From Buddleja alternifolia (Eukaryota > Streptophyta > Magnoliopsida > Lamiales > Scrophulariaceae), in contig CM033408.1 in assembly GCA_019426215.1 (NCBI GenBank), positions 21,086,375 through 21,150,374 of the forward strand: a stretch of 64,000 nt of DNA, written 5' to 3'. The translations under genes and the position numbers were made by a program. This document shows positions 23,400-34,549 of the stretch, piece by piece. The notes beneath the pieces are model-generated. The model was not told the origin of the DNA. It made no database searches and saw only the letters and a program-made list of their open reading frames with translations. The number at the start of each line of letters is the position of its first letter. The first letter of the stretch is position 1.

Positions 23400-26104
23400 T
23401 TATTGATTGTCGTTGATGCCTTTCTCAATATCTCTTTCGCTCAATTTTCCCAACTCATCTGGGCTCAAAGAACGTGCTTTGATAATATTGTTGTTATACT
23501 GTCGAACAAGGGATGGCTTGGGAAGGCTACTCCCTTTGATGAGACTTCGACTTTTCATGTTTGGTTCGTCAAAATTATCTTGCATTTCAACGGCCCCTTT
23601 GAAGAGATGGGCGGACCCTTCTTTTTCATCTTCTTCAATTTTCTCCTCTAAAGTCGATTTATTTTTGTAGACAATATACAATATTAATTGGGCTGACCCC
23701 AATATAAATCCGATCCCATTTGGTACCTGAAATTATTCATACACATTAAAATCATATCCATGATGCTTTAGTAGTAACTCTTTCGCATGCTAAAACTGAT
23801 TTTTTTCATTAATACGATGCATATATGTACATATTTATATCAGCAAACTAGATACCTAGAACTAAAATTTACTATATACATTCACCATGATTAATAGAAT
23901 TTTCATGCATTTCTCCCTGAGCTATGGGAAAAGTCTCATTTTCCCATACAAACTTTCTAACAATAAGAATCGTTTCTCACATGACAACTTTAAATACTAC
24001 CATAGCAACATTCGGAAATCAATTACTAAAAAAATTCCGATTTTCAGAAATTCTTCATATTTAAAAATTGCAAACACATCATAAAATCCAGACTTCAATC
24101 CATGACATTCACCCAATTTCTCAGCTCGAAAAGCTTGACGGTCTTCAAGTTTCCCCTAATTTTTGGTACCTAGCTAGAGTTTAACTTAAGATCAATCTAT
24201 CGTCCTAGGTTTAATATAAACGCTAAATTAAGAAAATATATGTTGGCACTCCACTATATGATATAGGCACCCCTCTTTCTTTTTCATTTTAATAAATAGT
24301 CAAGAACATCCCCAGTCTCTTATATAATATAATTTTATGAGTGAATTTATAAGATAAATTTGGTACTTCAAACATATTAATAACTTTATATAAACATTTT
24401 ATTTCTTATTTTAATCTTATTTACATATTTGTTGCACATTGCCAATCTAATAGGATTTGATGCATAATTACTTAACACCAAATAATAAAATAAAGGACAA
24501 CTTACATGATTTGGGAGTGTTGATTAGGCTCTATCTTGTTTGTATACCTCTTAGACGAGATCTTTAAATTTTTATTACGGTAATACAAAAAAGATACTCT
24601 TAAAGTCCTCTAATTCATTTTTTCGATTGTTAGATTATCTATAATCAAACTATAAAAAAGGGTCCCCTCAATTTCCATAAACAAAGAATAAAAAATTTCG
24701 GAGAAAGCTCAACAGTAGCTTCGACTGAGGCCTATCTGGCAAGGAGTACATTGCAGGCCGTTACTGAAGCTTGAGAGGTTGATTTAAGAGTTTTCTTCCT
24801 AGCTTATGGGAATATGTAAAGCTCCCGGCATCCCGTGGTATCAGAGCCAGTATTGTTCTTCTGTGCCCCCGGAGAATTGTTAGTTTTGTATAAGTGATTG
24901 ATGAAAGAGTAGGCGGTAGAGGAAACACTTTCTTACCAATGGCCAACTCTGAGAATACATCCAGTAGTCCTATAAACCAGCGGTTTTCAACTTTTAACCG
25001 TATAATTCATCTAGTAAACTAGATAAAATTGCGCCCCATCTACATCTATGACTTCAGCATCAACGGTTTTCAACTTTTAACCGTTGCACACGAAAGAGGA
25101 TCGGGGGGCCCCATCTAGCAAGCTAAAGCCACTTCCCAGGAGCTCACAAGTTCCATTCCTGCGGAAGAATAGTGCTTACGCAGCACAATGTTTAGGAAAG
25201 GTCGGTTTGGCAACTTTAGGTGCCGACTTAAGTCCATTTCTTAAGGAAAAGGTATTCTACAATTCCTGGAGGTGCCATTATAGAAAGAAAAAAAGAAATT
25301 TCTTCTATAATGAGACCATATAATATTTATAGAAAAAGTAGGATTCATACCCTCTTGACATCCAGGTATCCCAATCCGAAAGCTTCCAAAATGGATCACT
25401 GTTCCTTACAGGCTACCACTAATGAATAGTATGTAACCCTCTCTATTTTCCCAAAATTAATCTCTGGATTAAAAGTTGAGAGATATTCACATTTCCATCT
25501 TGGTGTTGTAGGACTCGTCCTAACTTACCATGGATGAAAAGATCTTCCTGTACATCTGGGGCACAGAAGAACAGCACTACCACAGGAAAATACACTTTCG
25601 TGCTGTTTTTTCTACAAGGTCCATTAGAAATTTATAGGAATTATATTTCATGCATTGAAGGGCCATTTTTGTCAACTTATTAAAAGAAAACTGAATGTGG
25701 TGTCAACTCCCTAAATTAATAGTTAAGCTCAGTACCACTCTTATAGTTTTATTCTTTTTAACAAATATGACTTATCCTTTATATTTACTTATTTAGTAGC
25801 ATTAAGCCCATGGAGTCTATTTTTGTCCGCGATGTTAGGCTCTAAAATATTAGAGGTCTTGGTTTCTATTTTCACCCAATGACAACGTGTGGGCTTTTCT
25901 TTACTTTCATATTAGTTCTTAGCTGATGGTAATAGGGAAAATTCTAGCCCACACCTGACTTGGCCGCACCCAAGTGTATTTCACAAGGAGAATGTATTAC
26001 ACTTGTCATATAATTGGTAAGTTATTTTATAAAATATACATGAGTTTGGCCGAGCCGGGAACGGACTAGAATTTCCCATGGTAATAGTTGCTAGTTAATT
26101 GTAA

Positions 26105-26144
<40 letters not shown>

Positions 26145-29100
26145 ATATTCATGACTTGTATCGTATAATCGATTTACTGGGAAAAAAAGATATTCAGTAG
26201 CATCAAGCCTATTGATTTTCGCGGTTGGGGAGAAGTGGGGTGATTAACGGAAATTCTATGCTGGACCGCAAGACCATTGATCTCCGTTCAGAATCCACCA
26301 TTGGATCCCCCACTAGGGGGAGGGACTTTTACTAAATTACCCCTCAATCCAATGGTGGATTCTGAACCAAGACCAGCATAGAGTTTCCGGTGATTAATGT
26401 ACTTACCCCAATGTAGAAATCTTTAATGAGAACAGAATAGGCAGACCACACGCCCGCGTTGAGATACTGGAAAAACGTAAGGAAAAATGGCATGTACTTT
26501 ACACTTTTCGTCTTGATCACCGTCCTCTGCAACAAAATACAACAAAAACATTAAATCACGTGGCATTTCATTCACTAATACCCATTTTTCCCCCTAGTAT
26601 TTTAGTGGCTAGAGCCTAATGACAAGATTTTTGCACATAAAATGTTTAAAACAATATGTTTAAAGTAAATGCTTGAGCATATCATCTATAATCTATTTCA
26701 AATTACCGTTTTATTTTAATTTATATTTCATCTCATTAATGCAGGTCAAATATCTAAAAATAATTATAAAATAGTTATAGATCACCTACACTTAGTGTAG
26801 AGATGTAAAGTAAAATACAATAATACAAGTCAGATATAATATACGAAATATTGTCGAATTTGTTTGGAATAGGGAATACAAAGTGCCAAACAATGAGCAT
26901 GTAAATTATGCCACTTCAAATATCTAATATAATTATATACCTAGTTATAGATCACGTACACTTAGTGTCAATAGCGGATATAGAAATTTGGGTCAGTGGA
27001 GGCACTAGGGACGAAGTCAGGAATTTTACCGGGGGGGAGGGGGTGAGATTGTTGTGATATAGTTATACAATTTATTTTTTGCCAAATAGACGAAGGATTT
27101 AAGGGGGGTGCGGGGGGCTTGCCCCCTTGGTACGGTACGCTATATTTATGGGAGAAAATATAATAAGAAATTAAATTCAATTGCAACTTTTGACATACTT
27201 TATACTCTTATACTTCCTTCGTTATAGCCAGGATTTTGGGTTTTTTGTTTGGGGGGGGGGGGGCGCTGACGAACTCAAAGTAAAAGGAGAAAACGTGATA
27301 TTTTTCGATCTTGAGATGGGGCTTTAAAAATTTGAGTGGGGGCATTAATGTAATTTACAAATTAAAATAAATATATATATATAGTAAAAAAAATTGAGTG
27401 GGGGCACTGCCCCTTGGACTAATGCAGATCCGCCCTTATAGATATGTAAAGAAACACAATAAAACAAGTGAAATATAAGATACAAAATATTGTCGAAGTT
27501 GGGAATGAGCACGTAAATTATGCCACTTTAGATCCTTTGTTTTAAATTAGTGTTTCACCAATATTTTTCATCATAAATGCACGTAAAGTTTATGTGTGTA
27601 GCTATGTAATCATGAGAAGCATCCGTAATTAATTGGGGAAATCGCATTTTTATCCCATATGTTTGATATTTTCAGTTTTCATCTCATTTATTATGAGATT
27701 TTCACATTGTGCCTCATAAATTTTAAAAATTCTTATATTTGGTCCCATCCAAATTTCTCATTCAAACTTTAAGAGTCAAATCTGTTAATCAATATGTGAC
27801 CTTTTTTGGGAGATTTAGTGCGTAAATGACACATGATATTGAAAAGAAACATCATGATATTGAATATAATTTGTGTGTGAGTGCATTCACGTTCGGATTC
27901 TCTCCAAAATAACCGATCAAAATGTCAACTAACAGAATTGACCGTGCACCGAAAATTTGGTTGAGACCAAATGAGTGAATTTTTAAAAGTTATGGGACAA
28001 AAAATTATATTGGAACCAAATGTGAGAATTTTTAAAAATTACGAGATAAAATGTGAAAATTCTGTATATAATGGAACCAAAAATGAAATTTTCTCGTAAT
28101 TAATGTAATCTTTAAGCTGAATTAACAATACTTGAGTAGTGATGTAATGAAGAAAAAGTAAAACAAAAAAATAATAAGAATAAGAATAAGAGTTGATGAA
28201 GTTGTGAATTGTGATATATACCATGACAGAGAGAGGGGCGGCGTACATGCCAACAGTCAATGCTGCACACAGAAATCCAACCAATGTAATCCGCATACCA
28301 TCTCTCAAAGCTACAAGAGTTACAATTATTACTGCACCGAAAAACACTACATTTACTGCTCCCGCCAACTTTGCTGATTTAACCTACAATATACACACCG
28401 AAAATCACTTTCTTAATTAATTGTTTCAAAGATTTTCTACAACAATAATTATAAAATAAAGTATACTAATATATATATATATATATATTACTATTTGTAT
28501 AGCCTGTTTTTCCAAATTTTTTATTGTCATCCGCAATTGAACTATTGTGATTGGACTGTCTAAGATGATTTCAAGTTGTGGTACCTTAACACACACACAC
28601 ACATATATATATAAATATATATATATATATGTATATATAAAGTCATAGTTTCTTACCAAATTCTGAGTCTCTCAAATACGAAATGATATTTAGTACAAAT
28701 TAAAAACCATGACAGAAAAGTATCAAAATTGTGGTGATGGGCTTTAATGTTTTAGAAATTACCCACGTTTTCCAGAAATCACCAATATATGTGTGTATGT
28801 ATATATATATATATTGATATTTATTTTGAGCACGATTTTTAGCAAATCCATTATGTTCATAGGGTATAACACCTGCCATCCACCTACCGCTTCATATAGG
28901 ACGTTGGGATTGCCAAAGTATAAGAAAATAAAATGCTCCTCTACTAATTGCAACTCATTTTAATTTGATTTACTAATCATAATTCATAAGTCATAACATA
29001 TGTATATATATATATATATGTATGTATAGGAGTACAAACCTTACTGATTTTAGGAGCGTAGATGATAAAGAGGATAACATAGATAACATGCAAAGCGGCT

Positions 29101-29426
29101 CCAGCAGCATTGACTGTGAGCACTAGCAAACCTCCAGGCTTAAGTATTCCATAAAATGACCACAAACTTGTACTCAATAATGTGATTATATATGGGAGTC
29201 CATTGTAATTTTCTGTCGATTTCTTCTTCACCACCTCCTTAAATGTTGTTCTGAAATAATAATAAATTAATAATATACCAACATCAGATCGATGACAATT
29301 GAACTTAATTTCTAATACGCTGCGTACAAACTAACCATAAATAAGTGCAATTTTCAAACATATTAGTCTATTTGAGAAGGCCGGGAAGAAATTGTGGATC
29401 ATCAGCACGAATAACATTGATGTTTT

Positions 29427-29469
<43 letters not shown>

Positions 29470-31837
29470 TTCATCTTTTTATAAACATATATAGACTCTA
29501 GCACTATATTGAAATCAAATGTTACCTAATTATAAAAGGTATATAAAAGATAGATTTATAACGTTTAATGGATCAAGTTCAATTAAGATTTCTACCAAAC
29601 CTTTTGGAGAATTTTAAGCATGAATGTTGCAATGGCTGTTATAATTATTTACTAGGCTAACCTATTGTACTTCTAAGCAGAAGTAAGTACCTGAATTTTA
29701 TATACTAGTGACTGTGGCGCACTAGATATGTGCTTAAGTACATATAAAAATAAATAAATAATTTTCAATTTATTTTATATGATAATATATTTAGCTATTT
29801 CGACATATTTGCTTAGATTGATGAAAAGTTAAAGCAAAAAAATAAAAAGAGAGAATTAAAAACTAGTCCCATAACTCACGAAAAAAATAACTTTGGTACC
29901 AAACTTTTTAAAATGACAATAATAGTCCTATATCTCAACATTAACTTTACAAACTTTGACCATTAATTAAATCGGAACCTCCCCCCTCCCTGACTCAAAT
30001 GTCTCGATATATTTTGGAGGGAAATAAAAGGATGAAGTTGTTTTAAGAGATAAAAGTACCAAACTCATTTTATTTATATTTAAGGTCAACACACACACAC
30101 AGAGGTGGGCAAACAGGTGGGAAGAAAGCAAAGTAGAGCAATGTTGTGTTTAGAATTGTGTGTGTGTTGTCAAAGTTGTTTTTTTCGTTCATAATTGACG
30201 TTGAAACTAATTTTGTAAAGTTAAGTTGAGTATTGGGACTATTATTGTCATTTTAAAAAAATTGGTACCAAATTATTGTTTTTGTTGAGCTATGGGATTG
30301 ATTTTGTATTTTTCTCAAAAAAGAAATTATTCAGAATAAGATGAAAGATATGATAGAAAAGAAAAATGGACATAGGGGAGAAATCTAAAGAAAACTTTGG
30401 AGAGAAAGTAGATGAGAGTTAAAAGTTGTTGAAAATTATCAATGATATTATCTATTCAACATGAGGCTAATTTGATATTTACACTAAAAAAAGACCAATT
30501 TAGTTGCTTTAATTAAGGAACTTTTACCTAATACATAGTATATATATACACAATGCATATGCTTTGTGTGTGTATTAGACCCAAAACTAGTGTCAGGCTG
30601 CAGCTAAGCTAGAATGGAAAATTCTATGCTGAGCCGAGACCAGCGAGGACCGTTGGATCCCCCCACATGGGAGGGTTAAATGGGAATTTGACCCCTCCCC
30701 CCTGTTGGGGGATCCAACGGCTGAGCTTGGTCTCGGCCCAGCATAGAACAGCTCAGCTAGAATCTCAAGCAAACCGAATATTTTGTAACACTAACCGTCA
30801 CTATAAGAGAATTAAATATTGGTAATTAAAATATATATAATGACTTAAAATTATGATTTATAGCTGTCTAAACTCACGGCTAACTTGACCGAGTTAAATA
30901 TTTCGTATAACCACACTAAAATTAGCCGTGGTGAAAAAGAATACTAGCTATTTTAAGCTCTAACTAGTCGTGGTGGAACAAATATTAACCTAACACTTTT
31001 TACAATGATTAAAAGTTATGGTCTTTACAATGAATAAAATATTGACCATGGCTATAAGTCATGATAAATGTTTTGGTCATACTTGTAAATACCAAGGCCA
31101 AAACTATAGTAACGTCGTGGTCAATTAATTTTAACCATGATAAAGAGACTTTTTATCATAATATATTGACATGAACAATAATATTTTTTTATTTTTTTTA
31201 GTGTGTGACATTTCCTCTTATAGATATACATAAAGAAACTAGCTATTCTCTAGCCAACTGCAGGTTGACACATCCTTCTAATTTCTTATAATGATTTTAG
31301 TAAGAAGTCAAAAAGAAGAAGAAAAAATAAAAAGATAAAGCCTCACAGTTCCGGGTTTTTGCTAATAAACGTGTGGCATCAAATCTTTCTCTCTCCATGC
31401 ATACAAATGATAGAATAAGGTATGTGACCCAAAGAAGACGAAAGGAAAATATTATATGCATGTCATCGTTTTTATATCATATTTTTTTTTCACATTTTGC
31501 CAAAAATTAAGAAAAGTGTAAGAAGCGCGTGAGATATAAAAACGGTGGTATATAATATTGATAAAAGAAGAAAACTAGTGAACTAGTAATGTTTAGACAC
31601 ATGAAAATAGAACTAAAAACAGACTTACATAGGAGATGCGAACATAAGTATGGAAATCACATTACCTGCACGCAAAGCCGAAATTAGTATAAAATACAGA
31701 TTTGTATACACTGAATTATAAGTGCCCCAATTATAAAAAAAAAAACATATACACATTTAAAGCGAAATACTATAAATTGTAGTAAAAGATATATATGAAT
31801 TACCAATAATTCCAAGGATGAAGCTTAAGCTAGCCAT
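23400..31837 (-). CDS. SWEET: SWEET sugar transporter, copy B (six exons)
   Basis: Sugar uniporter of the SWEET family. Exons on the minus strand: 31837-31804, 31665-31629, 29250-29040, 28383-28222, 26526-26407 and 23726-23400, 891 nt, 296 residues, no stop. It begins MASLSFILGIIGNVISILMF, and includes VVKKKSTENYNGLPYIITLL, TVNAAGA and VPNGIGFILGSAQLILYIVY, a strong match to the SWEET16/17 vacuolar clade (fructose/glucose movement across the tonoplast in characterised members). Both pocket Asn residues (71 and 191) and the helix prolines 23 and 43 are kept. The last exon adds a hydrophilic tail of about 80 residues rich in Glu, Lys and Ser, absent from copy A. Four introns exceed 600 bp and hold MITEs. 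A TATA-like CTATATATTAA lies about 90 bp upstream of the ATG. Confidence 0.95.
24720..25330 (+). mobile_element. Possible LTR-retrotransposon leader and gag remnant
   Basis: TGGTATCAGAGCCAG at 24837-24851 is a perfect-looking initiator-tRNA primer site. About 90 bp on, an ATG opens ATGGCCAACTCTGAG (MANSENTSSS), gag-like in position. CTTCTGTGCCCC near 24860 recurs inverted near 25560 as GGGGCACAGAAG. No LTR was found. It lies in intron 5 of SWEET copy B. An organellar origin for part of it is not excluded. Confidence 0.35.
25796..26200. repeat. Dispersed repeat copy 3, carrying a MITE
   Basis: Matches the repeats at 22840-22990 and 4837-4915 (TTAGCTGATGGTAATAG ... CGTATAATCGATTTACTG). It is interrupted by the 143-bp MITE at 25935-26077, whose 9-bp duplication comes from the repeat itself, so the repeat is older. 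A TTA microsatellite follows at about 26108-26142. Confidence 0.6.
25935..26077. mobile_element. Mutator-type MITE, 143 bp (family m1)
   Basis: Terminal repeats GGGAAAATTCTAG and CTAGAATTTCCC, with the exact 9-bp duplication ATGGTAATA at 25926-25934 and 26078-26086. Nine-bp duplications are the Mutator superfamily signature. No coding capacity. Confidence 0.85.
26248..26388. mobile_element. Mutator-type MITE, 141 bp (family m2, copy 1)
   Basis: Arms GGAAATTCTATGCTGG and CCAGCATAGAGTTTCC, with the 9-bp duplication GGTGATTAA at 26239-26247 and 26389-26397. Internal arms (AATCCACCATTGGATCC) are also inverted, so the whole unit can fold. It ends only 19 bp from exon 5 of SWEET copy B. Confidence 0.85.
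26756..27540. repeat. Tandem duplication (about 170 bp) with an insertion
   Basis: AGTTATAGATCAC(C/G)TACACTTAGTG begins two copies (near 26773 and 26945). The first continues without a break. The second is interrupted at about 26969-27434 by a GC-richer element (ends ATAGCGGAT and ATCCGCCCTTA, with poly-G runs) and then resumes at 27435. The insertion resembles the outer element ends at 16322 and 21939. Intron 4 of SWEET copy B. Confidence 0.55.
27634..28095. mobile_element. Mutator-type MITE, 462 bp
   Basis: Flanked by the exact 9-bp duplication GTAATTAAT (27625-27633 and 28096-28104). The two arms are imperfect inverted repeats (AAATTTTAAAAATTCTTATA against AGAATTTTTAAAAATTACG). It lies 126 bp from exon 4 of SWEET copy B. 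Confidence 0.8.
28384..29039. repeat. Microsatellite-rich intron 3 of SWEET copy B
   Basis: Contains TA runs at about 28470-28488, an AC/AT compound run at 28591-28630 and TA runs at 28799-28815 and 29006-29020. No gene or complete transposon was recognised. Confidence 0.6.
29431..29466. repeat. TA microsatellite in intron 2 of SWEET copy B
   Basis: About 18 TA units; a likely length polymorphism. Confidence 0.85.
29872..30320. mobile_element. Inverted-repeat MITE in intron 2 of SWEET copy B
   Basis: The left arm (AGTCCCATAACTCACG, then TTTGGTACCAAACTTTTTA and AATGACAATAATAGTCC) pairs with the right arm (GGACTATTATTGTCATTTTA and TTGGTACCAAAT, GAGCTATGGGATTG). The target duplication was not resolved. 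Confidence 0.6.
30616..30754. mobile_element. Mutator-type MITE, 139 bp (family m2, copy 2)
   Basis: The same family as 26248-26388: GGAAAATTCTATGCTG start, CAGCATAGAACAG near the end, inner arms CGTTGGATCCCCC and GGGGGATCCAACG. Exact 9-bp duplication AGCTAGAAT at 30607-30615 and 30755-30763. Confidence 0.85.
30799..31203. mobile_element. Non-autonomous CACTA-like element, 405 bp
   Basis: Starts CACTATAAGAGAA and ends TTTTTTTTAGTG. Subterminal repeats such as AACCATGATAAA, GACCATGGC and CGTGGTCA occur in both orientations, as in CACTA elements. The 3-bp flanks (CGT/TGT) agree at two positions only. Confidence 0.55.
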
Positions 31838-31945
31838 TGAGGGTGGTAAATATAATTAATATTGTTCAAGGAATATATAGAAATGAATAGAATCAGAGAA
31901 GAGAAGAGGAGAAGAAATAGATTAATATATAGAGTTAACAATAGA

Positions 31946-31992
<47 letters not shown>

Positions 31993-32194
31993 GAGAAGGG
32001 CAAAAGAATTGACAAGTGGAAGAGTGTGGTTTGTGGTAGTAAAATAGGGAAAGTTGGCAGGGCTTTAAATGATGCACTATGTGCGTATATTTGTTTCTAT
32101 TTTGAAATGTTGCCACCTACACTTTAAATTATTGTGCCTATTTTCTGATGTTGCCTTTCCACTAATTTCTACTATTTGAACATATTTTTTTAAA
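31838..32194 (-). promoter_or_regulatory. Promoter and 5' UTR region of SWEET copy B
   Basis: Minus-strand TATA-like CTATATATTAA at about 31922-31933 is followed by a CT-rich leader (TCTTCTCCTCTTCTCTTCTC). A compound (AT)n(GT)n microsatellite at about 31950-31993 lies directly upstream of the TATA-like site, so its length could affect expression. Confidence 0.5.
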
Positions 32195-32460
32195 GGAAAA
32201 ATCGCACACAAAACTCCCTATCTTATTGTATAATTATCAAAATGTTCCCTCACTTATTAAAAAATATCAATACACCCCTCAAGGAGTTTATTTATAAGGT
32301 TTATAAGGGGTAAAATTGTAAGAATTTTTAACACATAAGGGGTGTGGGGGTGTAATTGTAAAAAATCCTTAACATGAGGGGTGTGTTGATAATTTCAAAT
32401 AAATGAAGGTTTTTTTTTATAATTATACAATAAGTGAAGGGGTCCGTGTGTAATTTTCCC
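32195..32460. mobile_element. Mutator-type MITE, 266 bp, in SWEET copy B promoter
   Basis: Ends GGAAAAATCGCACAC and GTGTGTAATTTTCCC; exact 9-bp duplication TTTTTTAAA (32186-32194 and 32461-32469). Arms pair further in through CTTATTGTATAATTAT and ATAATTATACAATAAG. It lies about 360 bp upstream of the SWEET copy B start codon. Confidence 0.85.
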
Positions 32461-32906
32461 TTTTTTAAACGATAAGCGTGTTTTGTCCATCTATATATAT
32501 TAAATCATTTTTTAATCATTCTGCTTTAGATTCTTTAATTCTGTCTTGAGTACCTAACCTCACCATGACTTGATCATCAGGAGAATTTTTCTGCTAGTCA
32601 AGGAGTTGAGCCTGTTAGTAAAAATTGGAAATAAAAATTACCATTGAGCGTTTTACTGGAATTAAGCTCTGTTTTTCATGTTAGGATTTATTGTTACTGA
32701 ATTTGCACATTCATAGGTATTTCTATTAACTTATTCTATGTTTTTTGCTTTTTAACAAGTTTTGCAAACAAACTCAACATTTAGGACTTGTTTGCATGTA
32801 TTTTCAAATTAATTTTTTCATTTCATTTCCGTCTGAATATGAAAATACACATTTTATGTAATTTTTAACTGAAAATACACTCAGTTTCATTTTAGATTTT
32901 ACATTG

Positions 32907-34540
32907 GGCTGATGATAATGCCAGAGCAAACTCCTCCAAATGCCTCTAATACCCTTCTTATTCAAAGAACATGACCCATTTAATTATCACTCTTTCCTAT
33001 TAAAATAATTGAAAGTTACCATTATCTCTCCCCGAAACACTCTCTTTCCTATTAAGATATTTAAAAGTTATTATCTTAATCTCTCTCTCAAAAGACCTGC
33101 ATTCATACTGAGTCCAATCCGGAACATGGGGAAGCCCTTGCGGCAAGAGAAGCAGTCGATCTAGCTATTCACATGAACTGGAGACATGTCGTATTTGAGA
33201 CCAGGTGATTGCATCAATGTCATCCATAAGTGTCAAAATTTGAAGACGGACCTCTCGTCTGTGGGTCCGTTAGTTTCTGATATTCAGTTTTTTTTACCTT
33301 TTTTTCTTTCTATCTCGTTTTCCTTTGTTAAGCGCTTAGACAATTCAGTTGTTCACTCTTTAGCTAAAAATGCGGTAGGTGTCTCTGAGCCTGTTCGAGC
33401 CCTTCCCGCGGAAACTATTGCGGCACTTTATTTTGATTGTTCTTCGTTTTGATTTATATATATCGCTCTTACCCTCAAAAAAAATACATATGATTTCTCC
33501 AACTCTACGTCATTTTTTTAATACATTTATTTAATTTTATATATTAAAATATTTGTTAATCATAAAGGACAATAAACATATGTAACAATATTTTTCGAAT
33601 ATATTGTTTATTAATAGTTTGATAACTACAAGTTGCTTTTCAAGATAATTTGTTTATTTAATATTTGACTTCTTTTTTTATTTTTATCACAATAATTTAT
33701 AAATTCTTTTATTGCGAATAGCGCAGGGTTTACATTAGTTTATTAGTATGTAACATCATATCTTTTATATTTAGGATCGGATTTGGATTGATATAGTCCT
33801 GCATTAATATCATTCAATAAATTTATTTTGTATGAAAACTTAAATATATAATATGTTTTTTAAATTGTCACTTAATCTTGTATTTCAAAGAATATCTATT
33901 AATAAAGAAAATTATGGTTTTTCTTTTTTTAATTTTTGGACTTGGATTGAGATAATTGTAGCGTAAATGATGTATTTAATTTTTATTTTGAATGTCGTTT
34001 CAAGCAATCTAGATATTTTTAATAAAATAAAATTTCGGCATGGATTATAAATTATAATAGTCATTATTTTTTTAACATTTTAGTAGAAAGTATTTTTGAT
34101 GAAGCTAAATAATATATATATATATATATATTCCCACGAAATAAATACTATATATGAAGTGAATATTTGCTTGAATATCTTTAATGTATTTTTTGTACTG
34201 TCCATGTAACTTACATGGAGATTAAAAAAATTTACTAATGTATATAGTACAGTGAAAGAAAATAGTACAGTGAGAGAAAATGCATATTACGTGTAATTAG
34301 ATGAATAATTCAACCAATTTAAAAACATTCTAGAGTCATGTGGCACTGGACAACCATAATTATAGTTAATTGTCATTCATAGATTTCCATTAAGTCATGT
34401 ACGACATATTAGGGATTGAATTATTAATTATCAAAGTGATTAATTAATATTTTTAATTACCATTATTGTGGAGGGTACAATAGACATTTTATTCATTTTG
34501 CTCTAGCAAGAGGAATCTTGCTCTGGCATTATCACTAGCC
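32907..34540. mobile_element. Non-autonomous MULE, 1634 bp, containing LINE debris
   Basis: Terminal repeats GGCTGATGATAATGCCAGAG and the complement of GGCTAGTGATAATGCCAGAG. The exact 9-bp duplication TTTACATTG lies at 32898-32906 and 34541-34549. Inside are an AT-rich filler and a LINE 3' end (33110-33491). The flanks themselves (32785-32897 and 34550-34885) look like two halves of another repeat (TTGTTTGCATGTATTTTC; ACTACATCCAAATAAAT), suggesting it landed in an older MITE. Confidence 0.8.
33110..33491 (+). pseudogene. LINE ORF2 3' end (RNase H-like domain), truncated
   Basis: The frame reads HGEALAAREAVDLAIHMNW, VVFE, DCINVIHKC, LVSDI and VHSLAKNAVG up to a stop at 33452, followed by an A-rich tail. 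This is the plant LINE RNase H-like (RVT_3) domain with its terminal LAKNA motif. A short insertion between the VFET and DCIN motifs shifts the frame, and everything upstream of the domain is absent, as expected for 5'-truncated LINE copies. It lies within the MULE at 32907-34540. Whether it jumped in or was captured is not decided. Confidence 0.75.
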
Positions 34541-34549
34541 TTTACATTG

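Noticed and set aside
32195..32460. Hairpin as a possible microRNA precursor
   Set aside because: It has an exact 9-bp target duplication and TIRs, so it is a MITE; no miRNA evidence is available from sequence alone.
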